Shown piece by piece: positions 1 to 5,250 of a DNA stretch of 6,638 nt. The position numbers and the translations under genes are program-made. Each line of letters starts with the position of its first letter. Positions within the stretch are counted from its first letter, which is position 1. The notes beneath the pieces were generated by a model, which saw only the letters and a list, made by a program, of their open reading frames with translations, made no database searches and was not told the DNA's origin. The stretch is from CAZSLZ01 sp964607865 (GTDB lineage Bacteria > Vulcanimicrobiota > JAJTBE01 > CAZSLZ01). The stretch is taken from NCBI GenBank assembly GCA_964607865.1, contig CAZSLZ010000154.1, positions 1-6,638 of the forward strand. Reading direction: 5' to 3'.

Positions 1-511
1 TAAATGGTGGGTGTACTATAATCCAGGGCGCTTTTGATGTGAGGGTTCCTGAAGGGCAAATTTTGGAATACCAGTGAAAACCTGTCAAAAATGGAAGCCC
101 GATTACAAGAAACCCCAAAACGAAATATCTTATCTTGTATGCCCAGCGGGGTAGCGAAAACTTTTTTCTGTTTATTCGGGCAAGTAAATCCTGAAACAGG
201 CCAAAAGGGCAAAGCCAGGCGCAGGGCGCTCTTCCCACCATCATAATTATGGCACCGACAAGAATAAAACCGTAAACTGAAATATTGACTCCTTCATTTT
301 TATGCCGGGTCAATACATTCTGAATGAAGTGTATTGGGCACGAAGTCCTGGCGGTAGGGCAATTCTGACAATTTAAAAATGGAACACAGAATTGTTTCTG
401 TGGCCCCTTGTAAATTTTTCCCGTGTTAAAATAATCCGGGGCGCTGTTAATTAATACAGCTGTAATTACCTGGATAATTCTTCTGGCAATAGAAATAAAT
501 TTTACTTTCAT
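1..511 (-). CDS. Membrane-bound 4Fe-4S binding protein (NapH/CcoG-like Fer4_5 type), C-terminal part outside window
   Basis: Reading leftward from the ATG at 509-511, the frame stays open for 170 codons to the window edge, so the 3' end of the gene is missing. The protein begins MKVKFISIARR and shows a cysteine cluster C42-x5-C48-x2-C51-x6-C58-P. It then has the motif GRAPCAWLCPFGLFQD (C97-x3-C101-P, residues 93-108) and a later KICPSGTL (C152-P). Hydrophobic stretches near residues 5-22, 77-93 and 127-145 look like membrane helices. Cx3CP followed by FG and LQD/FQD is the hallmark of polyferredoxin-like membrane proteins (NapH, CcoG/RdxA, YccM and unnamed relatives in anaerobes), which pass electrons through 4Fe-4S clusters. 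The substrate or partner cannot be told from this piece. The third motif lacks the first cysteine of a Cx3CP pair (Tyr148 is at that place). The gene lies 98 bp downstream of mnmA on the same strand but has its own promoter. An AAGG lies about 14 nt before the ATG, so the ribosome site is weak. The family is fairly certain, the function is not. Confidence 0.85.
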   Translation of the reverse strand, partial: MKVKFISIARRIIQVITAVLINSAPDYFNTGKIYKGPQKQFCVPFLNCQNCPTARTSCPIHFIQNVLTRHKNEGVNISVYGFILVGAIIMMVGRAPCAWLCPFGLFQDLLARINRKKFSLPRWAYKIRYFVLGFLVIGLPFLTGFHWYSKICPSGTLTSKAPWIIVHPPF

Positions 512-548
512 TTTAGTTCAATCAGCCTTGAAAAATATTTTTTATTTT

Positions 549-577
549 ATTTTACCAAATTAGAGAATGATTGTCAA
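549..577 (-). promoter_or_regulatory. Sigma-A-type promoter of the 4Fe-4S protein gene
   Basis: On the minus strand a perfect -35 hexamer TTGACA (572-577) is followed after exactly 17 nt by TAAAAT (549-554), which matches 5 of 6 bases of the -10 consensus. The predicted start of transcription is near 541, giving a leader of about 30 nt before the ATG at 511. This suggests the gene can be transcribed independently of mnmA. The -35 lies inside the Fur-box-like palindrome at 563-581. Confidence 0.7.
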
Positions 578-581
578 TATC
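563..581. promoter_or_regulatory. Fur-box-like operator overlapping the -35
   Basis: The plus-strand bases GAGAATGATTGTCAATATC match 15 of 19 positions of the classical Fur box GATAATGATAATCATTATC. With one flanking base on each side, the site holds two overlapping 7-1-7 motifs (TGATAATnATTATCA), each matching 11 of 14 fixed positions. The site covers the -35 of the minus-strand promoter, where a bound repressor would block RNA polymerase. Fur is the ferrous-iron-responsive repressor, so the inferred effect is derepression of the 4Fe-4S gene when iron is low. The surrounding sequence is AT-rich, which raises the risk of a chance match. PerR or another Fur-family protein could also bind such a site. 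Confidence 0.5.
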
Positions 582-597
582 ATAGATATAAATATAA

Positions 598-615
598 ATA
601 TAGATTAACCTATAT
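598..615. repeat. AT-rich inverted repeat at the mnmA stop codon
   Basis: ATATAG (598-603) and CTATAT (610-615) are perfect inverted arms around a 6-nt loop and include the mnmA TAG stop. The stem is almost all A-U and no clear U-tract follows on the minus strand, so it is at best a weak terminator or 3'-end hairpin. Confidence 0.25.
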
Positions 616-1668
616 GCGTGTAATAATCCCTCCACCCAGAATTTTTTCTGCATCGGGGTAAGAATAGAAAACTGCCGATTGCCCTGGGGTGATTGCCCTC
701 TGGTGATCACGAAAAACAACAGTTACCCCATTTTCAGTTTCTTCAATAATCGCCTTAGAAACTTTATGGCGGTAGCGGATTTTGCAGAAAACTTTGTTTG
801 CATTGGGGAAGTTGCCGGAAATCCAGTTGATCTTTGAAACTGTTACTTCGGTTTTCATTAAATCTTCGTTATAACCCACCACCAAAGTGTTGGTATCAGG
901 TAAAATTTTTATAACATACAAAGGTTTGGGGTGGGCAATGCCCAGCCTTCTACGCTGGCCAATGGTGTAATAAATCACTCCCTTATGGGTTCCCAGTATT
1001 TCGCCGTTAATATGAATGATTGGGCCGGGAACCGGGCGATAATCATATTCTTCCTGAAGAAATCTTATATAATTGTCATCTTCTATAAAACAAATCTCCT
1101 GGCTTTCTTCCCTACCTGCAGGAATATAATCCAAATTACCGGCAATCTTTTTTACTTCGTTTTTTGTCATTTTACCCAAGGGAAAAAAAATGTTTTTTAA
1201 ATGGTTCTGGGTAAGGCGATACAGAACATAACCCTGATCCTTGGTTTTGTCGAGGCCGGTTTTTAATTCATATTTATTTGTGGTATGGTTAAGTTCAATA
1301 CGGGCATAATGCCCTGTGGCGAATTTATTGCAGTTATGGGCGTTGGCAAACTCAAATAATTTTCCGAATTTGATGGTGGGGTTGCACATCACACAGGGGT
1401 TGGGTGTTCTGCCTTTAAAATATTCACCGGCAAAATAATCTATAATTTCCTTTTGAAATTCCTGTCTTAAATCTACGGTATGATGAGGTATATCAAGGGC
1501 ATCACAGGTTCTTCTGGCATCTTCAATTGTTGGGTTCTCAGTTAAACTGTCGGTGGGCGATACCACCATGGTCACACCAATCAAATCAAACCCATGTTCC
1601 TTCAAAATATAGGCTGCAACCGAAGAATCAACCCCGCCGCTCATGGCCAGTGCAATTTTTGCTTTCAT
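610..1668 (-). CDS. mnmA: tRNA-specific 2-thiouridylase MnmA
   Basis: This cytoplasmic enzyme adenylates U34 of tRNA-Lys, -Glu and -Gln and replaces its oxygen with sulfur, giving the s2U part of the wobble modification. The chosen start gives 352 residues, normal for the family. The PP-loop SGGVDSS is at residues 10-16, and TPNPCVMCN (88-96) carries Cys92 and Cys95. GHYAR is at 119-123, KDQGYVLYRL at 143-152, ESQEICFI (188-195) holds the catalytic Cys193, and TIGQRRRLGI is at 235-244. Cys95 and Cys193 correspond to E. coli Cys102 and Cys199. Cys92 replaces E. coli Asp99, the CxxC...C pattern reported for the iron-sulfur-dependent 'ancient' MnmA of Thermus. The frame is open 29 codons further upstream to 1755, but family homology starts at MKAKIALAMSGG and a G-run lies 7 nt before that ATG. 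The gene is divergent from recO. No cysteine desulfurase gene, a frequent mnmA neighbour, is seen here. Confidence 0.96.
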   Translation of the reverse strand: MKAKIALAMSGGVDSSVAAYILKEHGFDLIGVTMVVSPTDSLTENPTIEDARRTCDALDIPHHTVDLRQEFQKEIIDYFAGEYFKGRTPNPCVMCNPTIKFGKLFEFANAHNCNKFATGHYARIELNHTTNKYELKTGLDKTKDQGYVLYRLTQNHLKNIFFPLGKMTKNEVKKIAGNLDYIPAGREESQEICFIEDDNYIRFLQEEYDYRPVPGPIIHINGEILGTHKGVIYYTIGQRRRLGIAHPKPLYVIKILPDTNTLVVGYNEDLMKTEVTVSKINWISGNFPNANKVFCKIRYRHKVSKAIIEETENGVTVVFRDHQRAITPGQSAVFYSYPDAEKILGGGIITRI

Positions 1669-1675
1669 TAAAATA

Positions 1676-1680
1676 CCCCC
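1676..1680 (-). promoter_or_regulatory. Ribosome binding site deciding the mnmA start
   Basis: GGGGG on the minus strand lies 7 nt before the ATG at 1666-1668. It supports this start over the upstream in-frame ATG at 1755, which would add 29 residues with no family resemblance. Confidence 0.6.
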
Positions 1681-1691
1681 GTGTTTTTTAT

Positions 1692-1720
1692 AGTTTATAA
1701 GAAATGAATGGATTTGTAAA
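1692..1720 (-). promoter_or_regulatory. Possible mnmA promoter
   Basis: On the minus strand TTTACA (1715-1720, 5 of 6 to the -35 consensus) is followed after 17 nt by TAAACT (1692-1697, 4 of 6 to the -10). The position would give a short leader before the mnmA ribosome site. Other AT-rich hexamers nearby (TATAAA at 1694-1699 and 1687-1692) have worse spacing. The weak -10 makes this tentative. Confidence 0.35.
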
Positions 1721-1737
1721 CAGGTAATTTTGACCTG
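1721..1737. repeat. 17-bp imperfect palindrome between mnmA and recO
   Basis: CAGGTAATTTTGACCTG is an inverted repeat with 7-bp arms, 6 of 7 pairs matching, around TTT. It touches the possible mnmA -35 and ends 39 bp before the recO start. Its size and position fit a dimeric repressor or activator site acting on one or both divergent genes. It does not match the Bacillus LexA or Fur consensus, and the regulator is unknown. Confidence 0.3.
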
Positions 1738-1776
1738 ATGAAGGGAAACTGGCAAAAGCGGTTAACAGAAATCACT

Positions 1777-2520
1777 ATGCCTGAATATGCAAAGACGGAA
1801 GCTATAGTTTTAAAAACATATCCTCTTTCCGAGAGGGATAAGATTATTGTATTCCTTTCTCCCAGGCTGGGCAAGTTTCGAGCTGTGGCTAAAGGCACAA
1901 AGAAAATAACCAGCAAGACCATTGGTAAATTCGAACCCATGAATATATTGTTTTTAATGTTAAGCCCGGGTAAAAACCTTGCCACCATACGCCAGGATGA
2001 AACTGTGAATTGTTTTTCGGAAATACGAAAAGACCTGGACAAAACCTTGGCTGGATTGTATATTTTAGATACAGTTAATAAAACCCACGAAGAAGATGAA
2101 GAAAATTTTCATATTTATAACCTGGTTAAAAACTGTCTTCTTTTATTGGATAAATGTGCAGATCCGGGATTAACTTCGCTGGTGTTCGATTTAAAATTTA
2201 TTGATATGATGGGTTATGCTCCCCTTCTGGAAACCTGCGTCTGTTGCGAAAAAAAGGGGGATTACTGTTTTGTGAATTTTGAACTTGGGGGCGCGGTCTG
2301 CTCTGCTTGTAATAAAGAAAATGTTGATAGGGGAATTAAAATCAGCAGGGGCGGATTGAAAGCTCTTAAATTTCTGAAGAAAACCGGATTCGAGGCTGTT
2401 GCCAGGCTGAAGATGAGCCCGCAAATGTTTGAAGAGGTAAGAAATATATTAAACAAATACAAGGAATATAAACTTGCCGACTTCAACCTGTGTTCAAATT
2501 CTTTCTGTCTGTTGAAATGA
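1777..2520 (+). CDS. recO: DNA repair protein RecO
   Basis: RecO works with RecR (and RecF) to load RecA onto SSB-coated single-stranded DNA during gap and break repair. From the chosen ATG the protein has 247 residues, the usual size. The N-terminal part (about 1-80, starting MPEYAKTEAIVLKTYPLSERD) is the OB-fold domain. The rest is helical and carries a four-cysteine zinc site, C154-x2-C157 and C175-x2-C178, as in many RecO proteins. An in-frame ATG at 1738 would add 13 residues. The later ATG is preferred because RecO proteins typically begin just before the EAIVL segment. Neither ATG has a recognisable Shine-Dalgarno sequence, so initiation may be weak and the start is less certain than the identity. 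The gene stands alone on its strand, divergent from mnmA and convergent with glmS. Common clostridial neighbours such as era or cdd are not seen. Confidence 0.93.
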   Translation: MPEYAKTEAIVLKTYPLSERDKIIVFLSPRLGKFRAVAKGTKKITSKTIGKFEPMNILFLMLSPGKNLATIRQDETVNCFSEIRKDLDKTLAGLYILDTVNKTHEEDEENFHIYNLVKNCLLLLDKCADPGLTSLVFDLKFIDMMGYAPLLETCVCCEKKGDYCFVNFELGGAVCSACNKENVDRGIKISRGGLKALKFLKKTGFEAVARLKMSPQMFEEVRNILNKYKEYKLADFNLCSNSFCLLK

Positions 2521-2663
2521 TTCAGGAATGTTTACGTTGATTTCTTCTATTTGATGTGAGCATAAAAAAAAGAAGCAATGGTTTTTGACAGAAGTATGTG
2601 GGCAAGGAAAATACAATATCTAGCCTGAGATTGCCATGGTTTCTTCATTCAGAAACAGTAAAT

Positions 2664-2684
2664 AACCTTTAAGCAGGTTTTAAA
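2664..2684 (+). terminator. Weak terminator-like hairpin between convergent recO and glmS
   Basis: AACCT (2664-2668) and AGGTT (2675-2679) can pair around a 6-nt loop, followed by TTTTAAA in the recO direction. Another short inverted repeat lies just before it (GTTTCT at 2639-2644, AGAAAC at 2651-2656). Stems are only 5-6 bp, so efficient intrinsic termination is doubtful. A run of eight A at 2563-2570 gives an eight-T run for transcripts coming from glmS, but no strong stem precedes it. Nothing else was found in the 164 bp between the two stop codons. Confidence 0.25.
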
Positions 2685-4508
2685 TTATTCTACTGTAACA
2701 CTTTTTGCCAGGTTTCGGGGTTGATCCACATCCCGGCCTTTTTTATCGGCAATGAAATATGCCAGAAGTTGAAGTGGAATTACCGATAATATGGGGCTCA
2801 GGTAGTGGTTGGTGTGGGGAATGGCGATAATGTCGTCCAGGTACTCGCCGATGCTCTCATCGGTGTCGTTAATAATTCCAATTGTAACAGCATTGCGGGC
2901 TTTGGCTTCCTGAACATTAGATAATATTTTCTCGTAAACAGGGCCCTGGGGTAAAACTGAAATAACCGGGGTGTTCCCGTCAATAAGGGCAATAGGGCCG
3001 TGTTTCATCTCGCCGGCGGCGTATCCCTCGGCATGAATATAGGAAATCTCTTTCAATTTCAGTGCGCCCTCCAGGGCTATGGGGAAAGAAATGTTGCGTC
3101 CCAGGAAAAGAAAATCTTCGCATTTGTAGTATTTTCTGGCTATATTTCGTATTGCTTCGTAGTTTTCCAGAACCCGATCCAGCATATCGGGTAATTGTTC
3201 CATTTCCTTTTTAATCTCGTTGAACTGTTCTGTAGTTATGGCTTTTCTTACCAGCCCCACTTTAAGGGTAAATAAAAGTAAAGCTAATATCTGGGCAACA
3301 AAGGTTTTGGTGGCAGCTACCCCAATTTCCAGCCCTGCCCTTGTGTAGATTATATTGTTGGTTTCCCGGGTTATGGACGACCCCACAACATTTGTTATTG
3401 CAAGAGCATGGGCGCCGGAATCGATTGCAGCCCGGAAAGATGCCAAGGTATCAGCGGTTTCGCCGGATTGGCTTATGGCTATCATCAGGGTGTTTTCATC
3501 AATTACAGGGTTTCTGTAGCGAAGTTCCGAGGCAACATCAATCTCCACCGGGATTCTGGTGAACTCTTCTATGAAGTATTTGCCTATCATACCCGCATAA
3601 TAAGCAGTTCCACAGGCAGTAATTACAATTTTGTTCAATTTATTTATTTCCTGGTCAGAGATATGAAACTCTTCTATTTCCACGCCGTTCCCGGAAAGCC
3701 GGCCTTTTAAAACATCGTTAATTACCTTGGGTTGTTCGAAGATCTCTTTCAGCATGAAATGCTTGAAACCGCTCTTCTGCGCCATACCGGCATTCCAGAG
3801 AACTTTTGTTATAGGCCTTTGAACCTGGTTCCGGTCAAAATCCATAATTTTAACATCATCACCGGTTATAATTACAATCTCCCTGTCCTTGATATGCTGG
3901 ACATAACGGGTGAAATGAAGAAAGGCGGGTATGTCGGAGCCTATAAAGTTGCCATTGTCGCTTCTTCCAATTACCAGTGGGCTGTCCTGCCGGGCGGCAA
4001 TTATCTTATCAGGTTCTTTTGAAGAAATAACCCCGATTCCATAAGAACCTTCTACTCTTTTCAGGGTATCTATGACTGCCTGAACAAGATCGCCGTTATA
4101 GAGTTCTTCAATTAAATGGACAAGAACCTCGGTATCAGTTTCCGATTTGAACCGGTGGCCCTTTTCTTCCAATTCTTTTTTTAATTCCAGGTAATTTTCG
4201 ATTATACCATTGTGAACCAGAGAAAATTCATTTCTGCAATCGCTGTGGGGATGAGAATTCTGGTTTGAGGGCGCGCCATGGGTTGCCCAGCGGGTATGGG
4301 CTATGCCCATATTCGACATTACAGGTTTATTTTCCAGAATTTCTGATAAAACTGACAATTTGCCCTTTGCTTTGACTTGTTCAATTCTGGAATCCACAAT
4401 AACGCTGATTCCGGCAGAATCATATCCCCGGTATTCCAACCGTTTCAAGCCATTCAGCAAAATTGGGGCTGCTGATTTTTTACCTATATATCCAACTATA
4501 CCGCACAT
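2685..4508 (-). CDS. glmS: Glutamine--fructose-6-phosphate aminotransferase (isomerizing)
   Basis: GlmS turns fructose-6-phosphate and glutamine into glucosamine-6-phosphate and glutamate, the first committed step to UDP-GlcNAc for peptidoglycan and other wall polymers. The 607 residues match the family's usual length. The N-terminal class II glutaminase domain starts with MCGIVGYIG, where Cys2 becomes the N-terminal nucleophile after Met removal, and carries RLEYRGYDSAGI (23-34) and HTRWATHG (71-78). Two SIS sugar-isomerase domains follow, at about 285-425 with SQSGETADT (346-354), and about 455-597 with ALEGALKLKEISYIHAE (478-494) and KHGP (502-505). The isomerase residues Glu487, His503 and Lys602 are at the places of E. 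coli Glu488, His504 and Lys603. The protein ends DQPRNLAKSVTVE, as expected. GGAGG (4514-4518) lies 5 nt before the ATG. The response regulator stop codon is only 20 bp upstream, so the genes are probably cotranscribed and there is no room for a glmS ribozyme leader. Confidence 0.98.
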   Translation of the reverse strand: MCGIVGYIGKKSAAPILLNGLKRLEYRGYDSAGISVIVDSRIEQVKAKGKLSVLSEILENKPVMSNMGIAHTRWATHGAPSNQNSHPHSDCRNEFSLVHNGIIENYLELKKELEEKGHRFKSETDTEVLVHLIEELYNGDLVQAVIDTLKRVEGSYGIGVISSKEPDKIIAARQDSPLVIGRSDNGNFIGSDIPAFLHFTRYVQHIKDREIVIITGDDVKIMDFDRNQVQRPITKVLWNAGMAQKSGFKHFMLKEIFEQPKVINDVLKGRLSGNGVEIEEFHISDQEINKLNKIVITACGTAYYAGMIGKYFIEEFTRIPVEIDVASELRYRNPVIDENTLMIAISQSGETADTLASFRAAIDSGAHALAITNVVGSSITRETNNIIYTRAGLEIGVAATKTFVAQILALLLFTLKVGLVRKAITTEQFNEIKKEMEQLPDMLDRVLENYEAIRNIARKYYKCEDFLFLGRNISFPIALEGALKLKEISYIHAEGYAAGEMKHGPIALIDGNTPVISVLPQGPVYEKILSNVQEAKARNAVTIGIINDTDESIGEYLDDIIAIPHTNHYLSPILSVIPLQLLAYFIADKKGRDVDQPRNLAKSVTVE

Positions 4509-4520
4509 TATTTCCTCCAG

Positions 4521-4540
4521 CTAAAAAAATTATTTTTCAG
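4521..4540. repeat. A/T palindrome between response regulator stop and glmS ribosome site
   Basis: The 20 bp form an inverted repeat with arms CT-A-AAAAA and TTTTT-C-AG around a 4-nt centre, seven of eight pairs matching. It spans the stop codon of the response regulator and ends 2 nt before the glmS GGAGG. An A-U stem here would be weak. It could slightly affect glmS translation or simply reflect the AT-rich gap. Confidence 0.25.
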
Positions 4541-5222
4541 GGCTCTGAAACATATAGCCCACACCCCGCACAGTGGTTATATATCCGGGGTTTGACGGAT
4601 CTTTTTCCAGTTTTTCCCTGAGCCTGGCCACGGTTACATTCACAATTTTTGGATCTCCATAATAATCATAACCCCAGACTCTTTCCAATAAAGTTTCCCG
4701 TTTCAGGGCTATATTTTTATTCTGTAGCATGTAAGCAAAGAGATCGAATTCCTTGGGGGTTAATTCCAATTTTAGTTCCCCTCTGAAAACTTCTCTTTTG
4801 TTTAAATTGATTTTCAAATCCCCTATTTTCTGTTCTTCGGTGACTGATTTTCTGGCAATTCTTTTTTCCCGCCTTAACTGTGCCTTTACCCTGGCTACCA
4901 GTTCCCTGGGCGAAAAGGGTTTGGTCATATAATCGTCGGCGCCCAGCTCCAGCCCCAGAATCTTGTCAATCTCCTCATCTTTTGCGGTTAGCATGATAAT
5001 GGGAATTGCCAGTTCACTGTAAATAACCCGGCATACTTCATATCCATCAATCCTGGGAAGCATAAGATCCAATACCATCAAGTCGGGACTGGCTGACCGG
5101 GCCAGTTTCAGGGCTTCTTCGCCGTCATAAGCTGTGATTACATCAAAGCCGGCTTTTTCAAGTCCATATTTAATTATATCTACCATAGTTTTTTCGTCAT
5201 CAACTACAAGAATTTTAGCCAT
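4530..5222 (-). CDS. OmpR/PhoB-family response regulator, WalR (VicR/YycF)-like
   Basis: A cytoplasmic DNA-binding regulator activated by phosphorylation from a histidine kinase. The 230 residues carry a receiver domain (about 2-116) with acidic Asp8/Asp9, phosphoacceptor Asp52 (in VLDLMLPRIDG), Thr79 and Lys101 (in DDYMTKPFSPREL). A winged-helix output domain follows (about 132-226), with LTPKEFDLF (154-162), VWGYDYYGD, VNVTVARLREKLE and TVRGVGYMF. The segment PIIMLTAKDEEIDKILGLE (74-92) closely recalls WalR/VicR, the essential regulator of cell-wall metabolism in low-GC Gram-positives, but PhoP/PhoB-type proteins are near relatives, so no symbol is given. GGAG (5230-5233) lies 7 nt before the ATG. 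The gene sits 28 bp after an L,D-transpeptidase gene and 20 bp before glmS, in the same direction. No histidine kinase gene adjoins it, so its partner must be encoded elsewhere, or it is an orphan. Confidence 0.95.
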   Translation of the reverse strand: MAKILVVDDEKTMVDIIKYGLEKAGFDVITAYDGEEALKLARSASPDLMVLDLMLPRIDGYEVCRVIYSELAIPIIMLTAKDEEIDKILGLELGADDYMTKPFSPRELVARVKAQLRREKRIARKSVTEEQKIGDLKINLNKREVFRGELKLELTPKEFDLFAYMLQNKNIALKRETLLERVWGYDYYGDPKIVNVTVARLREKLEKDPSNPGYITTVRGVGYMFQSPEK

Positions 5223-5250
5223 TTTTCAACTCCGTACTCATAGAAAGAAA

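Noticed and set aside
585..602. ATATAA-type short repeats downstream of mnmA
   Set aside because: Low-complexity AT sequence with irregular units; not a tandem repeat array or CRISPR.
931..1200. Open frame of 89 codons on the plus strand opposite mnmA
   Set aside because: It lies wholly inside a well-supported gene on the other strand and its translation shows no recognisable domain. The same holds for open frames opposite or within recO (1695-2042, 2191-2486), glmS (2798-4524) and the L,D-transpeptidase gene (5575-5823, 6028-6369, 6427-6609).
1694..1722. Plus-strand promoter for recO (TTTATA, 17 nt, TAAACA)
   Set aside because: Only 4 of 6 and 3 of 6 consensus matches in an AT-rich stretch; not distinguishable from background.
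1669..1755. N-terminal extension of mnmA from the upstream in-frame ATG at 1755
   Set aside because: The extra 29 residues have no family resemblance, MnmA homology begins at MKAKIALAMSGG, and a G-run ribosome site fits the ATG at 1668. The extension would also overlap the palindrome and the candidate promoter.
2544..2575. Stem-loop with CTTCT and AGAAG arms beside the eight-A run downstream of recO
   Set aside because: The arms pair only over 5 bp with a large loop and internal mismatches, so it was not called as a terminator.
4509..4700. glmS ribozyme upstream of glmS
   Set aside because: The space before glmS is 20 bp and the sequence beyond is conserved winged-helix coding sequence. No ribozyme core was recognised.
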